From Bacillota bacterium (GTDB lineage: Bacteria > Bacillota > Clostridia > SK-Y3), in contig JAKSBV010000027.1 of the NCBI GenBank assembly GCA_022360955.1, positions 1 through 34,107 of the forward strand: a DNA stretch of 34,107 nt, written 5' to 3'. The notes under the pieces were generated by a model. That model was not told the DNA's origin. It searched no databases and saw only the letters and a list, made by a program, of their open reading frames with translations. This document shows positions 1 through 6,469 of this stretch, piece by piece. Positions within the stretch are counted from its first letter, which is position 1. Every line of letters starts with the position of its first letter. A program made the translations under genes and the position numbers.

Positions 1-190
1 AATTCTTTGAATCAACCCCCCATATTTTTACTTCTCCCGAAGTTGATTCTAATTGTCCCGTAATGATATTTATTAGGGGCGTTTTTTCTGATCCAGATGG
101 CCCAAGCGAGCCAAATATCTCACCTTTTTATTTTTTTGGCCACCGAAAGATGGCTTGTTTGCTATACCCTTAAATACATGGGCAATCTCT
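1..190 (-). pseudogene. Decayed ABC-transporter ATP-binding protein fragment
   Basis: Read on the minus strand, bases about 188-125 encode an ABC-ATPase-like start (EIAHVFKG). After a frameshift, bases 123-1 continue as GEIFGSLGPSGSEKTPLINI followed by GQLESTSGEVKIWG. This matches the Walker A neighbourhood of ABC-2/drug-export type ATPases (normally GEIFGLLGPSGAGKTT). The P-loop is damaged: the expected G-K-T-T reads E-K-T-P. The two halves are in different frames and no usable start codon is in frame with the first half, so this is a relic. It runs off the left edge of the window, so its remaining length is unknown. The frame comparison is read directly from the sequence; the family assignment rests on motif recognition. 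Confidence 0.7.
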
Positions 191-302
191 ATTATTCTTT
201 TTCAACCTTTTCTTCACCTCCACTAAATACGCCATAGATTAATAATTGTATTGAAAATAAGTAAATTAATGTATATATTGCTTAAAGAAGGCAGGTGATG
301 TA

Positions 303-377
303 GTGTTTGAGTTAAAGGAAACAGAAAATATGGAATTCAAAAGAGAATTGAATGAATCTTTAAAAAAAGATATATAG
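303..377 (+). pseudogene. 24-codon stub of an AlbA_2 (Schlafen-like) domain protein
   Basis: A GTG-initiated reading frame encodes VFELKETENMEFKREL and then NESLKKDI before a TAG. This matches the start of AlbA_2/divergent AAA-4 'putative DNA-binding' proteins, which typically begin with E-x-x-x-x-E-F-K-x-x-L and continue for several hundred residues. Here the frame stops after 24 codons, and the repeat copy at 383-407 begins six bases downstream. It is therefore probably a remnant cut off at or near the repeat. It is too short for certainty: the identification depends on about 20 residues. Confidence 0.5.
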
Positions 378-382
378 AGCGT

Positions 383-407
383 AGAACGGAGAACCGTCCC
401 CTGTTCT
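383..407. repeat. AGAAC...GTTCT palindromic repeat, copy A (25 bp)
   Basis: This imperfect palindrome begins AGAACGGAGAACC and ends CCCCTGTTCT; AGAAC/GTTCT and GGA(G)AACC/GTCCCC-like arms face each other. The same 25 bp occur identically at 1326-1350, and a degraded version lies at 656-680. Copy A lacks the 40-bp upstream arm seen in the other two. It lies just after the truncated AlbA_2-like reading frame. Short palindromes of this kind resemble REP-type repeats mobilised by Y1/RAYT transposases, but no such transposase is present here. Confidence 0.75.
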
Positions 408-438
408 GCGTAAATCTAATGAGAGAGGGGTTGATTAA

Positions 439-609
439 ATGGCAATAGGTGCTGGTATAGGAACTTTATTTTATCTTATCTTCTTTGGAGGACTTTTAAT
501 ATTCAATATATATATATTTGCTTTATTTATCAAATTTATGAAATTAGGTATTGAAGCATTTCAGCTATATATTAGTAAAAACAGGCATAAAAGTTTTGAG
601 GATCAGTAA
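439..609 (+). CDS. Small hydrophobic protein (56 aa), unknown
   Basis: ATG at 439 follows a GAGAGAGGGG Shine-Dalgarno at 421-430 with an 8-base gap. The product begins MAIGAGIGTLFYLIFFGG and has one or two hydrophobic stretches (about residues 5-36), followed by a short charged tail ending KNRHKSFEDQ. I do not recognise a family. It may be a small membrane peptide or the residue of a larger gene. The next repeat copy starts 5 bases after its stop codon. The good ribosome binding site is the main support for expression. Confidence 0.5.
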   Translation: MAIGAGIGTLFYLIFFGGLLIFNIYIFALFIKFMKLGIEAFQLYISKNRHKSFEDQ

Positions 610-614
610 CGGCT

Positions 615-680
615 GAGACTGGCGGAATTTACCGTCAATAAGCTATACAGCATGTAGAGCAAAGAGCTGTCCGCTGTTCT
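615..680. repeat. 66-bp repeat copy B (degenerate)
   Basis: Bases 615-680 align without gaps to 1285-1350. Both start GAGACTGGCGGA(A/G)TTTA, continue GTCAATAAG..ATACAG, and end in the AGA..C...CTGTTCT palindrome. Copy B has several substitutions in the palindrome (AGAGCAAAGAGCTG versus AGAACGGAGAACCG). It follows the 56-aa ORF directly. Confidence 0.75.
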
Positions 681-717
681 ATGATGAGAAAATTAAATTA
701 AGAGAGGAGATATTATC

Positions 718-987
718 ATGGAACTTTTATGGATAATAGTTATTGCATTAGGGTTGATTTATATTTATAAGAATTATAAAGTCGATGAAGAAGATATGTT
801 AGGGCTTAAGCTTGTTGGATATTATTTACTTGGAGCATTCCGTTTAAACCTAGGGGCATTACCAATACCTTTAGGCTTTATAATATATCTAATTGCTTTT
901 AGACCAACATTAAATACAAATGCTAAAAAATATTCTGCATATTTAGGCATTGCTGCATTTATAGTAGGCGTATTATCAAATATATAA
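718..987 (+). CDS. Small membrane protein (89 aa), unknown
   Basis: ATG at 718 is preceded by AGAGAGGAGA at 701-710, a good ribosome binding site. The product has an N-terminal hydrophobic helix (about residues 1-19), a short acidic linker (KVDEEDMLG), then two further hydrophobic segments (about 45-63 and 72-88) separated by a basic loop (RPTLNTNAKKYS). It looks like a three-helix membrane protein. I do not recognise a family and propose no function. It lies among decayed genes and repeats, and a perfect 14-bp inverted repeat overlaps its stop codon. A stem-loop terminator candidate lies 133 bases downstream. Confidence 0.6.
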   Translation: MELLWIIVIALGLIYIYKNYKVDEEDMLGLKLVGYYLLGAFRLNLGALPIPLGFIIYLIAFRPTLNTNAKKYSAYLGIAAFIVGVLSNI

Positions 988-1011
988 CAAAATTGAAATA
1001 TATTTGATAAT
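972..1011. repeat. Perfect 14-bp inverted repeat across a stop codon
   Basis: ATTATCAAATATAT (972-985) and ATATATTTGATAAT (998-1011) are exact reverse complements around a 12-base loop. The left arm contains the last codons of the 89-aa membrane protein. An RNA hairpin here could protect the 3' end or weakly terminate transcription, but no U-tract follows, so its role is open. Confidence 0.7.
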
Positions 1012-1119
1012 GGGATACAGAAAAAACCTTCATTGATAACATAAGGGCAAAAGAAATTATATAGTATTTGAAAAATTCCCAATTTTAAGTAATGGCATAT
1101 TAGCTTTGAGTAAGAATAT

Positions 1120-1152
1120 CAAGGATAAGACTTAGGTTTTATCCTTGTTTTG
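1120..1152 (+). terminator. Candidate rho-independent terminator
   Basis: CAAGGATAA (1120-1128) pairs with TTATCCTTG (1139-1147) around a 10-base loop, followed by TTTTG. The stem is AT-rich, so it is only moderately convincing. It would end transcription of the 89-aa membrane protein gene. Confidence 0.5.
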
Positions 1153-1284
1153 TATTACATTAACGTATTACTTCGCAACCTTCGCCTAAGGACCTAAGTT
1201 TTGTTCAATGAATCACCAAAGATTTAGAAGCGTTTTAAAATATGTTAAAAAATTGGAGGGAAACGTCTTAAAGCAGTGGCCATC

Positions 1285-1350
1285 GAGACTGGCGGAGTTT
1301 AATGTCAATAAGGCATACAGAATATAGAACGGAGAACCGTCCCCTGTTCT
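1285..1350. repeat. 66-bp repeat copy C (intact palindrome)
   Basis: This is the better preserved partner of 615-680. It starts GAGACTGGCGGAGTTTA, then AATAAGGCATACAG, and ends with the 25-bp palindrome at 1326-1350, identical to copy A at 383-407. It ends 2 bp before the -35 box of the toxin-antitoxin promoter, so it forms the upstream boundary of that operon. Confidence 0.8.
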
Positions 1351-1352
1351 AT

Positions 1353-1392
1353 TTGAAATTACGACATAGTTATGCTATAATTATGCTATAAT
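1353..1392 (+). promoter_or_regulatory. Toxin-antitoxin promoter with tandem -10 boxes
   Basis: TTGAAA (1353-1358) lies 17 bp before TATAAT (1376-1381), which is preceded by TG at 1373-1374 (extended -10). The 11-mer TATGCTATAAT occurs twice without a gap, at 1371-1381 and 1382-1392. Its 11-bp period puts both copies on nearly the same face of the helix. Phd/YefM antitoxins usually repress their own promoter by binding short repeats over the -10, so the tandem 11-mer is a reasonable operator candidate. The Shine-Dalgarno AAGGGAG follows at 1399-1405. Confidence 0.7.
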
Positions 1393-1413
1393 TAGAGTAA
1401 GGGAGTTGAGTAT

Positions 1414-1677
1414 ATGCCCCAGATAAGACCCATTGCTGAGTTAAGGAATACAAGTAAAATTTCAGAGATTTGCCACAGTCAATCGGAACCTGTGTTTATT
1501 ACCAAAAACGGGTATGGTGATTTAGTCATCATGAGCATGGAAACCTATGAAAGACAGCTGGCACTTGTAGAGATATATAAAAAACTGGGTGAAGCCGAAA
1601 AACAGATTGCAGACGGAGTTCCTCTGTTGGAGGGAGAGCAGGTGTTTAAACGTTTGAGGGAAAAATATGCAAAATAG
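1414..1677 (+). CDS. Phd/YefM-family antitoxin
   Basis: This 87-residue protein begins MPQIRPIAELRNTSKISEIC and has the YefM/Phd pattern: an N-terminal DNA-binding region (P-I-A-E-L-R-N..I..IC), the strand-turn ITKNGYGDLVIMSMETYER typical of the family core, and a charged C-terminal tail (about residues 50-87) that would wrap the toxin. It neutralises the RelE/ParE-type toxin encoded next and probably represses the operon. ATG at 1414 follows GGGAG with an 8-base gap. Its 3' end overlaps the toxin gene by 11 bases, indicating translational coupling. Family call is firm; the toxin class is less so. Confidence 0.88.
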   Translation: MPQIRPIAELRNTSKISEICHSQSEPVFITKNGYGDLVIMSMETYERQLALVEIYKKLGEAEKQIADGVPLLEGEQVFKRLREKYAK

Positions 1678-1984
1678 TTATCAGCTAAAAGTTACACCAA
1701 TCGCCGAGGCTGACTTAGAAGCCATATACCTGTATATTTCAAAACACCTGGTTGCTCCGAAAGCCGCTAATGAACTGATGAACGAAATTGAAAACGCTAT
1801 TATGCGTCTCACGGCATTTCCCTATTCGGGCAGTCCGGTGAAGGATGATATCTTAAGAAGCCGTGGATACCGCAGGCTGATTGTCAAAAATTATATTGTC
1901 TTTTATATGATGGACGAGGCGGAAAAACAGGTTGTTGTAATGCGTGTACGCTATAGTGGGCAAAAGTATGAGAACATCCTGTAA
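1667..1984 (+). CDS. RelE/ParE-family toxin
   Basis: This 105-residue protein begins YQLKVTPIAEADLEAIYLYI and ends YIVFYMMDEAEKQVVVMRVRYSGQKYENIL, the classic RelE/ParE fold signature: T-x-x-A..DL..I..YI, then R..GYRRL.V.NYIVFY..D, then V.V.RV.Y..Q.Y. The R-R-L-I-V-K-N-Y-I-V-F-Y strand is well preserved. RelE-type members cleave mRNA on the ribosome, while ParE-type members poison gyrase; the sequence alone does not decide which. Its start overlaps the antitoxin stop by 11 bases, and GAGGG at 1656-1660 serves as ribosome binding site. The ORF appears intact. Confidence 0.88.
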   Translation: MQNSYQLKVTPIAEADLEAIYLYISKHLVAPKAANELMNEIENAIMRLTAFPYSGSPVKDDILRSRGYRRLIVKNYIVFYMMDEAEKQVVVMRVRYSGQKYENIL

Positions 1985-1991
1985 ATCGTAA

Positions 1992-2066
1992 AACGGGGAG
2001 ACAGTTGGAAAGTACTGAAAAATAGGGTTTTCAGTGCTTTCCAACCGTCTCCTCGTTCTATTTTTC
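1992..2066 (+). terminator. Very long near-perfect hairpin, likely terminator of the toxin-antitoxin operon
   Basis: Starting 8 bases after the toxin stop, bases 1992-2021 fold back on 2028-2057. Paired blocks are AACG/CGTT, GGAGAC/GTCTCC, TTGGAAAG/CTTTCCAA and ACTGAAAA/TTTTCAGT. There are two G-T wobbles, one 2x2 mismatch (AG/CC) and a 6-base loop (ATAGGG). About 28 pairs is much longer than a normal intrinsic terminator. A TATTTTTC tail follows and the padR -35 box comes immediately after, so it separates the two operons. Confidence 0.8.
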
Positions 2067-2116
2067 TTGACATATATAGATGGTCTATATATAATGATGT
2101 ATAGATCATCTATATA
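2067..2116 (+). promoter_or_regulatory. padR promoter with twin PadR-like operators
   Basis: A consensus promoter, TTGACA (2067-2072) and TATAAT (2090-2095) with a 17-bp spacer, is flanked by two 15-bp palindromes. These are TATAGATGGTCTATA at 2075-2089 in the spacer and TATAGATCATCTATA at 2100-2114 at the start point, with centres 25 bp apart. They extend into 17-bp arms that are also inverted repeats of each other (2073-2089 and 2100-2116). Two matching dyads bracketing the -10 box strongly suggest autorepression by the PadR protein encoded just downstream. The ribosome binding site AGGAGGG overlaps the end of the second arm. Confidence 0.85.
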
Positions 2117-2127
2117 GGAGGGATGTT

Positions 2128-2472
2128 ATGAAGATTGATAAAAGTCTGATGACCGGCAGTACAACGATGTTAATTTTAAAATTGTTAAGTATGGAGGATA
2201 TGTATGGCTATCAAATGATCGAACAGCTGGAAAAACGTTCGGAGAATGTTTTTACCCTTAAAGCAGGCACCTTGTATCCTCTGCTTCACAAGTTGGAGCA
2301 ACAAGGAATTTTGACTTCCTGTGAAGAACAATCGGAAAATCAAAAAATGCGAAAATATTATCGTATCACCGAAGAGGGCAGGAGAATTTTTGATGAAAAA
2401 CAAAAAGAGTGGTCTACGTATACCTCTGTCGTAAACAAAATATTGGGAGGGTTCGGTTTCAATGAAGGGTAA
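2128..2472 (+). CDS. PadR-family transcriptional regulator
   Basis: This is a 114-residue PadR_N-type winged helix protein. It begins KIDKSLMTGSTTMLILKLLS and continues through MYGYQMIEQLEKRSENVFTL, then AGTLYPLLHKLEQQGIL and YYRITEEGRR. These are the usual helix 1, recognition helix (GTLYPLLHKLE) and wing (RKYYRIT) elements. PadR proteins of this small class repress a linked membrane-protein gene and their own promoter, usually until an inducer or membrane stress relieves them. It is the first gene of a two-gene operon and overlaps the next gene by 11 bases. The twin dyads in its promoter are the probable binding sites. The inducer is unknown. Confidence 0.93.
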   Translation: MKIDKSLMTGSTTMLILKLLSMEDMYGYQMIEQLEKRSENVFTLKAGTLYPLLHKLEQQGILTSCEEQSENQKMRKYYRITEEGRRIFDEKQKEWSTYTSVVNKILGGFGFNEG

Positions 2473-3850
2473 TCATCATGAAAACACATTTCTTGACGCA
2501 GTATGCAGTCTAATCAAAGTGAAAGCAGTTCACAAAAACATTAGAAAAGAACTGAGAGCGCATATTGATGATCAAAAACAGGCCTATAGGGCAAAGGGCA
2601 TAAGTGAAGAAGAAGCTGCCGCCAAAGCAATTGAACAGATGGGAGACCCCTTGCAAATAGGCAAAGAACTTAACGAAGCACACAAGCCTTTAGTAGAATG
2701 GCCGGTATTGTTTACCATAGCGATATTAACCGTAGTCAGCGGGGTGATGCAATATGTTTTCACGATGGTGGGTACTCATTCGGGAGATGATCTGTTAATG
2801 TCTCTATTTAGAAACTTTTTATTATATGCTCCTATTGGTGTCCTCGTTTTTACCGTGGCTTACTTTTTTGACTATACGTTAATCAAAAAACATGCGTGGA
2901 AATGCTATATGGCATATCTTCTGGTTATGGCCGTCATTTTTGGCACATCACCTGCTATCAACGGTGCTTTAGCGGATGCAAAATATGCCGCGTTATTATT
3001 TGTCCCTGTATATGCCGGTTTGGTTTACGATTTTAGAAATAAAGGGTATTCTGGGATTATTTTTTCAGGGATTGTATTGGTGCCTGCTGTTGTTTTTACA
3101 ATCCTTATACCCTCTGCAAGCACTGTATTACTGATCATCTGTACCTGTTTGGCGATATTAACTTCTGCTATCAAAAAAGGCTATTTTTCTTGTAATATTA
3201 TAGTGGGCCTGGCGATTGTTTATGTACCTGCCATCATGACAATAATGTTGTTGCTGTTGACCCTGCGCTCCTATCAAACAGCGAGATTGGTGTCTATGTT
3301 AACCCAGTACGCCGACCCTATGGGTGCGGGATACTTACCTGAACTGCTAAGGACCATCGTTACAAACGCTAAGCCTTTCGGTGAAATCTTAATAGAGAAT
3401 CAACCGTTGGAGCAGTTGATGCCTGCGCCGCATGTCGACCTTTCATTTGCTTTTATGATAGGAAAGTTAGGCTATATTCCTGCTTTAGCAGCAGTGGCCT
3501 TAATATTTTTTCTTCTGTATAAATTGTACCGGTTTACCAAACATCAGCGAAATAGTTTCGGGCGATTAGTGTCATTAGGCGGTCTATGCATTATTTTTAT
3601 GCAAGTCATTTCTGCGCTGCTCTTCAACACAGGCGTATATACGATTGTTTTTGGCATTCCGCCGTTTTTATCCTATGGGGCTAAGCAGTTTGCGTTTACT
3701 ATGGGGCTTTTGGGGCTGATCCTTTCGGTCCGCAGGAGGACGAATATAGTGGAGGATACCTTCACAAAAACCCATCGCACCACATTTATAACTTTTGAAC
3801 AGGGTAAAATAATCATTGACAGAGGCAGCGGCCTCTCTAAAAAACCATAA
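2462..3850 (+). CDS. HAAS-domain / FtsW-RodA-like membrane protein
   Basis: This 462-residue protein joins two modules. Residues about 8-75 form a HAAS-type helical domain (KAVHKNIRKELRAHIDDQKQ..A.AKAIEQMGDPLQIGKELN), the module that commonly accompanies PadR-controlled membrane proteins. Residues about 78-430 are a polytopic membrane domain of about ten helices ending in an SEDS/FtsW-RodA pattern: PHVDLSFAFMIGKLGYIPA, SFGRLVSLGG, Q-V-I-S-A-L-L-F-N-T-G, and FLSYGAKQFAFTMGLLG. Asp326 in P-H-V-D aligns with the Asp of the FtsW/RodA motif (H-T-D-F-I) implicated in peptidoglycan polymerisation, so it may be active. Length is somewhat above the 370-400 usual for RodA/FtsW because of the HAAS extension. 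It is translationally coupled to padR. A substrate-inducible or stress-inducible cell-wall role is inference. Confidence 0.82.
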   Translation: MKGNHHENTFLDAVCSLIKVKAVHKNIRKELRAHIDDQKQAYRAKGISEEEAAAKAIEQMGDPLQIGKELNEAHKPLVEWPVLFTIAILTVVSGVMQYVFTMVGTHSGDDLLMSLFRNFLLYAPIGVLVFTVAYFFDYTLIKKHAWKCYMAYLLVMAVIFGTSPAINGALADAKYAALLFVPVYAGLVYDFRNKGYSGIIFSGIVLVPAVVFTILIPSASTVLLIICTCLAILTSAIKKGYFSCNIIVGLAIVYVPAIMTIMLLLLTLRSYQTARLVSMLTQYADPMGAGYLPELLRTIVTNAKPFGEILIENQPLEQLMPAPHVDLSFAFMIGKLGYIPALAAVALIFFLLYKLYRFTKHQRNSFGRLVSLGGLCIIFMQVISALLFNTGVYTIVFGIPPFLSYGAKQFAFTMGLLGLILSVRRRTNIVEDTFTKTHRTTFITFEQGKIIIDRGSGLSKKP

Positions 3851-3978
3851 GACAATAGGGCCATTATACATGACGCCATCTCATTAATTATTCAAAAGAT
3901 TTTTTGAAAGGGTTGCAAAAAAATAAAAAAAGTGAGAGAATAGAAACGGCAAAAAAATAACAAGGATGGTGTTATGTT

Positions 3979-5355
3979 GTGGAAGAATTATCCGCAATTG
4001 TTTTAGCTGCCGGTGAAGGGAAGCGGATGAGGTCAAATCAACCCAAGGTCTTGCATCAAGTATGCGGAAAAGCATTGGTAGAATGGGTCTGTGATGCCGC
4101 TTTCGAGGCAGGTATACAAAAATGTATAACGGTAGTAGGTCATAAAGCCGAAGAAGTGATGGCGTATATGGGACAAAAAGTACAGTTTGCTTTACAAAAG
4201 GAGCAGCTGGGAACAGGGCATGCAGTTATGCAGGCACAACCCTTGATAAAGGACGCACAAGGATATGTCATTATACTTTGCGGCGATACCCCTCTCATCA
4301 AAGGAAGTACGGTTAAGAAGGCACTTGATTACCATATTTCCTCCGGAAATGCGGCAACCGTCATTACTACGGAATTGGAGGACGCAACGGGATATGGCAG
4401 AATCATAAGAGATGCCTCCGGTCAAGTCAAAAAAATCGTTGAACACAGAGATACCAATGAACAGGAAAAAGCAGTCCGGGAGATTAATTCCGGCATCTAT
4501 TGCTTTACGGTAAAGCATTTATTGGATGCTCTCAATCAATTAAATAACCACAACTCTCAAGGAGAGTACTATCTTACGGACACTATTGAGATACTCATCG
4601 CAGAACAATTCAAAGTCGGAGCGCTAAAGATTGATGATTCCACAGAATTGCTGGGCATCAATAATCGCATACAGCTTTCACAAGCCGAAGCAATCATGCA
4701 GAAAAACATTGTCAATAAACATATGGAAAATGGTGTAACGATTATGGCCCCGGCTACTACCTTGATTCATTCTAATGTAGAAATCGGCGGAGATACCATT
4801 ATCTACCCCGGGTGTATCATAGAAGGAGACACAAAAATTCAAGAAAATTGTATGATAGGTCCTAACAGTCGCATTATAAACAGTATTGTCGAAGATAATG
4901 TCGAAATACAATATTCCGTAGTGGTGGACAGCTATGTCGGTCGGGATACCCATATAGGTCCGTTTGCGTATTTGCGCCCCGGAAGCAAAATCGGTAAGGA
5001 AGTCAAAATCGGTGATTTTGTAGAGGTTAAAAATGCTGTCATCGGGGACAAGTCCAAGGTCTCGCATCTTACATATATTGGAGATGCGGAAGTTGGCAAA
5101 AATGTAAATATGGGTTGCGGTACGGTTGTTGTCAATTATGATGGTCAAAAGAAGCATAAAACCATTATTGGTGACAATGCTTTTGTAGGGTGCAATACCA
5201 ATTTGGTTTCACCGGTTGTGGTGAACGAAAACGCATATATTGCAGCCGGTTCAACGATTACCGATGAAGTACCCAAGGATTCGCTAGCGATTGCAAGACA
5301 AAGACAAATCATAAAACAAGATTGGGTAAAGAAAAGGAGAGGGCTTAATGATTAG
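3979..5355 (+). CDS. glmU: Bifunctional UDP-N-acetylglucosamine pyrophosphorylase / glucosamine-1-phosphate acetyltransferase
   Basis: GlmU acetylates glucosamine-1-phosphate and couples it to UTP, giving UDP-GlcNAc for peptidoglycan and teichoic acid synthesis in the cytosol. The N-terminal uridylyltransferase domain (about 1-230) carries [11 protein letters not shown] and QPKVLHQV, then CGDTPL and ATGYGRI. The C-terminal left-handed beta-helix (about 250-440) shows hexapeptide repeats, [21 protein letters not shown] and [11 protein letters not shown]. At 458 residues it is full length. GTG at 3979 is chosen because AAGGATGG lies 9 bases upstream and the protein begins at the normal place; the ATG at 3974 is out of frame. 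A weak -35/-10 pair (TTGCAA at 3913, GAGAAT at 3936) is the only promoter-like signal upstream. The gene overlaps prs by 8 bases. Confidence 0.97.
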   Translation: MEELSAIVLAAGEGKRMRSNQPKVLHQVCGKALVEWVCDAAFEAGIQKCITVVGHKAEEVMAYMGQKVQFALQKEQLGTGHAVMQAQPLIKDAQGYVIILCGDTPLIKGSTVKKALDYHISSGNAATVITTELEDATGYGRIIRDASGQVKKIVEHRDTNEQEKAVREINSGIYCFTVKHLLDALNQLNNHNSQGEYYLTDTIEILIAEQFKVGALKIDDSTELLGINNRIQLSQAEAIMQKNIVNKHMENGVTIMAPATTLIHSNVEIGGDTIIYPGCIIEGDTKIQENCMIGPNSRIINSIVEDNVEIQYSVVVDSYVGRDTHIGPFAYLRPGSKIGKEVKIGDFVEVKNAVIGDKSKVSHLTYIGDAEVGKNVNMGCGTVVVNYDGQKKHKTIIGDNAFVGCNTNLVSPVVVNENAYIAAGSTITDEVPKDSLAIARQRQIIKQDWVKKRRGLND

Positions 5356-6301
5356 TTATGAACGGAATATTAAAATATTTACAGGCAATGCGAATACTCC
5401 ACTGGCCAAAGCGATAGCAGATAATGTGGGCATATCTGTGGGCAATTCTGAGGTGGGTGTTTTCAGTGACGGTGAAATATTTGTGAATACGGCGGAAACG
5501 GTAAGAGGTGCTGATGTCTATGTTGTCCAATCTACCTGCGAACCGGTAAATGATCATTTGATGGAGCTGCTCATTATAATAGACGCGTTTAAGAGGGCTT
5601 CCGCAGGCAGAATAACGGCGGTGATGCCTTACTATGGCTATGCACGCCAGGACCGTAAATCAAAGGCAAGGGACCCCATTTCCGCTAAACTGGTAGCAGA
5701 CCTTATTGCTACGGCGGGAGCGGATAGAGTCTTGACCATGGACCTTCACGCACCTCAGATTCAAGGTTTTTTTAATATTCCTGTAGACCATTTATTGGGC
5801 AATCCGATTCTTTACCGATATTATGCATCAAAATTTGAACACGATCAGGACGTTGTTGTTGTTTCCCCGGACTTGGGGAGCGTAACCAGGGTCAGAAATT
5901 TTGCGGCCTATTTGGATGCACCCTTAGCGATTATTGATAAAAGAAGACCTAAAGCAAATGTGTCCGAAGTTATGAATATTATAGGTAATATTGAAGGAAA
6001 AAAGGTTATCCTTGTGGATGATATGATTGATACGGCGGGTACGATTAGCCAAGGTGCCAATGCCTTAATGGAGAGAGGGGCAAAGGAAGTTCACGCTTGC
6101 TGTACCCATGGTGTGCTTTCCGGACCGGCCATTGAAAGAATCAGAGCATCGGTCATTAAGGAATTGGTTGTGCTGGATACCATTCCCCTGCCGGAAGAGA
6201 AAAGGCTGGACAAGATCAAGGTGCTGTCCGTTGCACCTGTATTTGCCGAAGCCATTGAAAGAATTCATGATAATCTTTCCGTCAGCACCCTTTTTGTTTA
6301 G
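5348..6301 (+). CDS. prs: Ribose-phosphate pyrophosphokinase (PRPP synthetase)
   Basis: Prs makes 5-phosphoribosyl-1-pyrophosphate from ribose-5-phosphate and ATP, supplying purine, pyrimidine, His, Trp and NAD synthesis. The 317-residue length is standard. Visible motifs are the N-terminal [14 protein letters not shown] region, the flexible catalytic loop [20 protein letters not shown], the metal/ATP site [18 protein letters not shown], and the PRPP-binding loop [21 protein letters not shown] at 5348 lies inside the end of glmU (8-base overlap), with GGAGAGGG just upstream, so the two are coupled as in B. subtilis. A ctc gene, which follows prs in B. subtilis, is absent here. Confidence 0.97.
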   Translation: MISYERNIKIFTGNANTPLAKAIADNVGISVGNSEVGVFSDGEIFVNTAETVRGADVYVVQSTCEPVNDHLMELLIIIDAFKRASAGRITAVMPYYGYARQDRKSKARDPISAKLVADLIATAGADRVLTMDLHAPQIQGFFNIPVDHLLGNPILYRYYASKFEHDQDVVVVSPDLGSVTRVRNFAAYLDAPLAIIDKRRPKANVSEVMNIIGNIEGKKVILVDDMIDTAGTISQGANALMERGAKEVHACCTHGVLSGPAIERIRASVIKELVVLDTIPLPEEKRLDKIKVLSVAPVFAEAIERIHDNLSVSTLFV

Positions 6302-6398
6302 TGTGGGAAGGGGTAAAAGGGAGAAATATATCGTAAGCGCTCATAAAAGCAGCTATACGGCAAAATTTGTCATAATCGGTCGGCAATGTGGACTAACT

Positions 6399-6432
6399 TA
6401 TAAGGTCAGGTATGCATATATCTGGCCTTATA
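6399..6432. other. Hairpin in the prs-pth gap
   Basis: TATAAGGTCAG (6399-6409) pairs with CTGGCCTTATA (6422-6432), one pair being a G-T wobble, around a 12-base loop. No U-tract follows and the pth start is 38 bases further on, so it is more likely an mRNA processing or stability element than a terminator. The remainder of this 168-base gap holds no ORF I can support. Confidence 0.5.
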
Positions 6433-6469
6433 GGTATTGTCCATTTTATAGGAAGGTGGTGTAGATGAT

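Noticed and set aside
6108-6464. 118-codon ORF overlapping the end of prs
   Set aside because: It overlaps a secure gene in another frame and runs into the intergenic hairpin; no family resemblance and no ribosome binding site.
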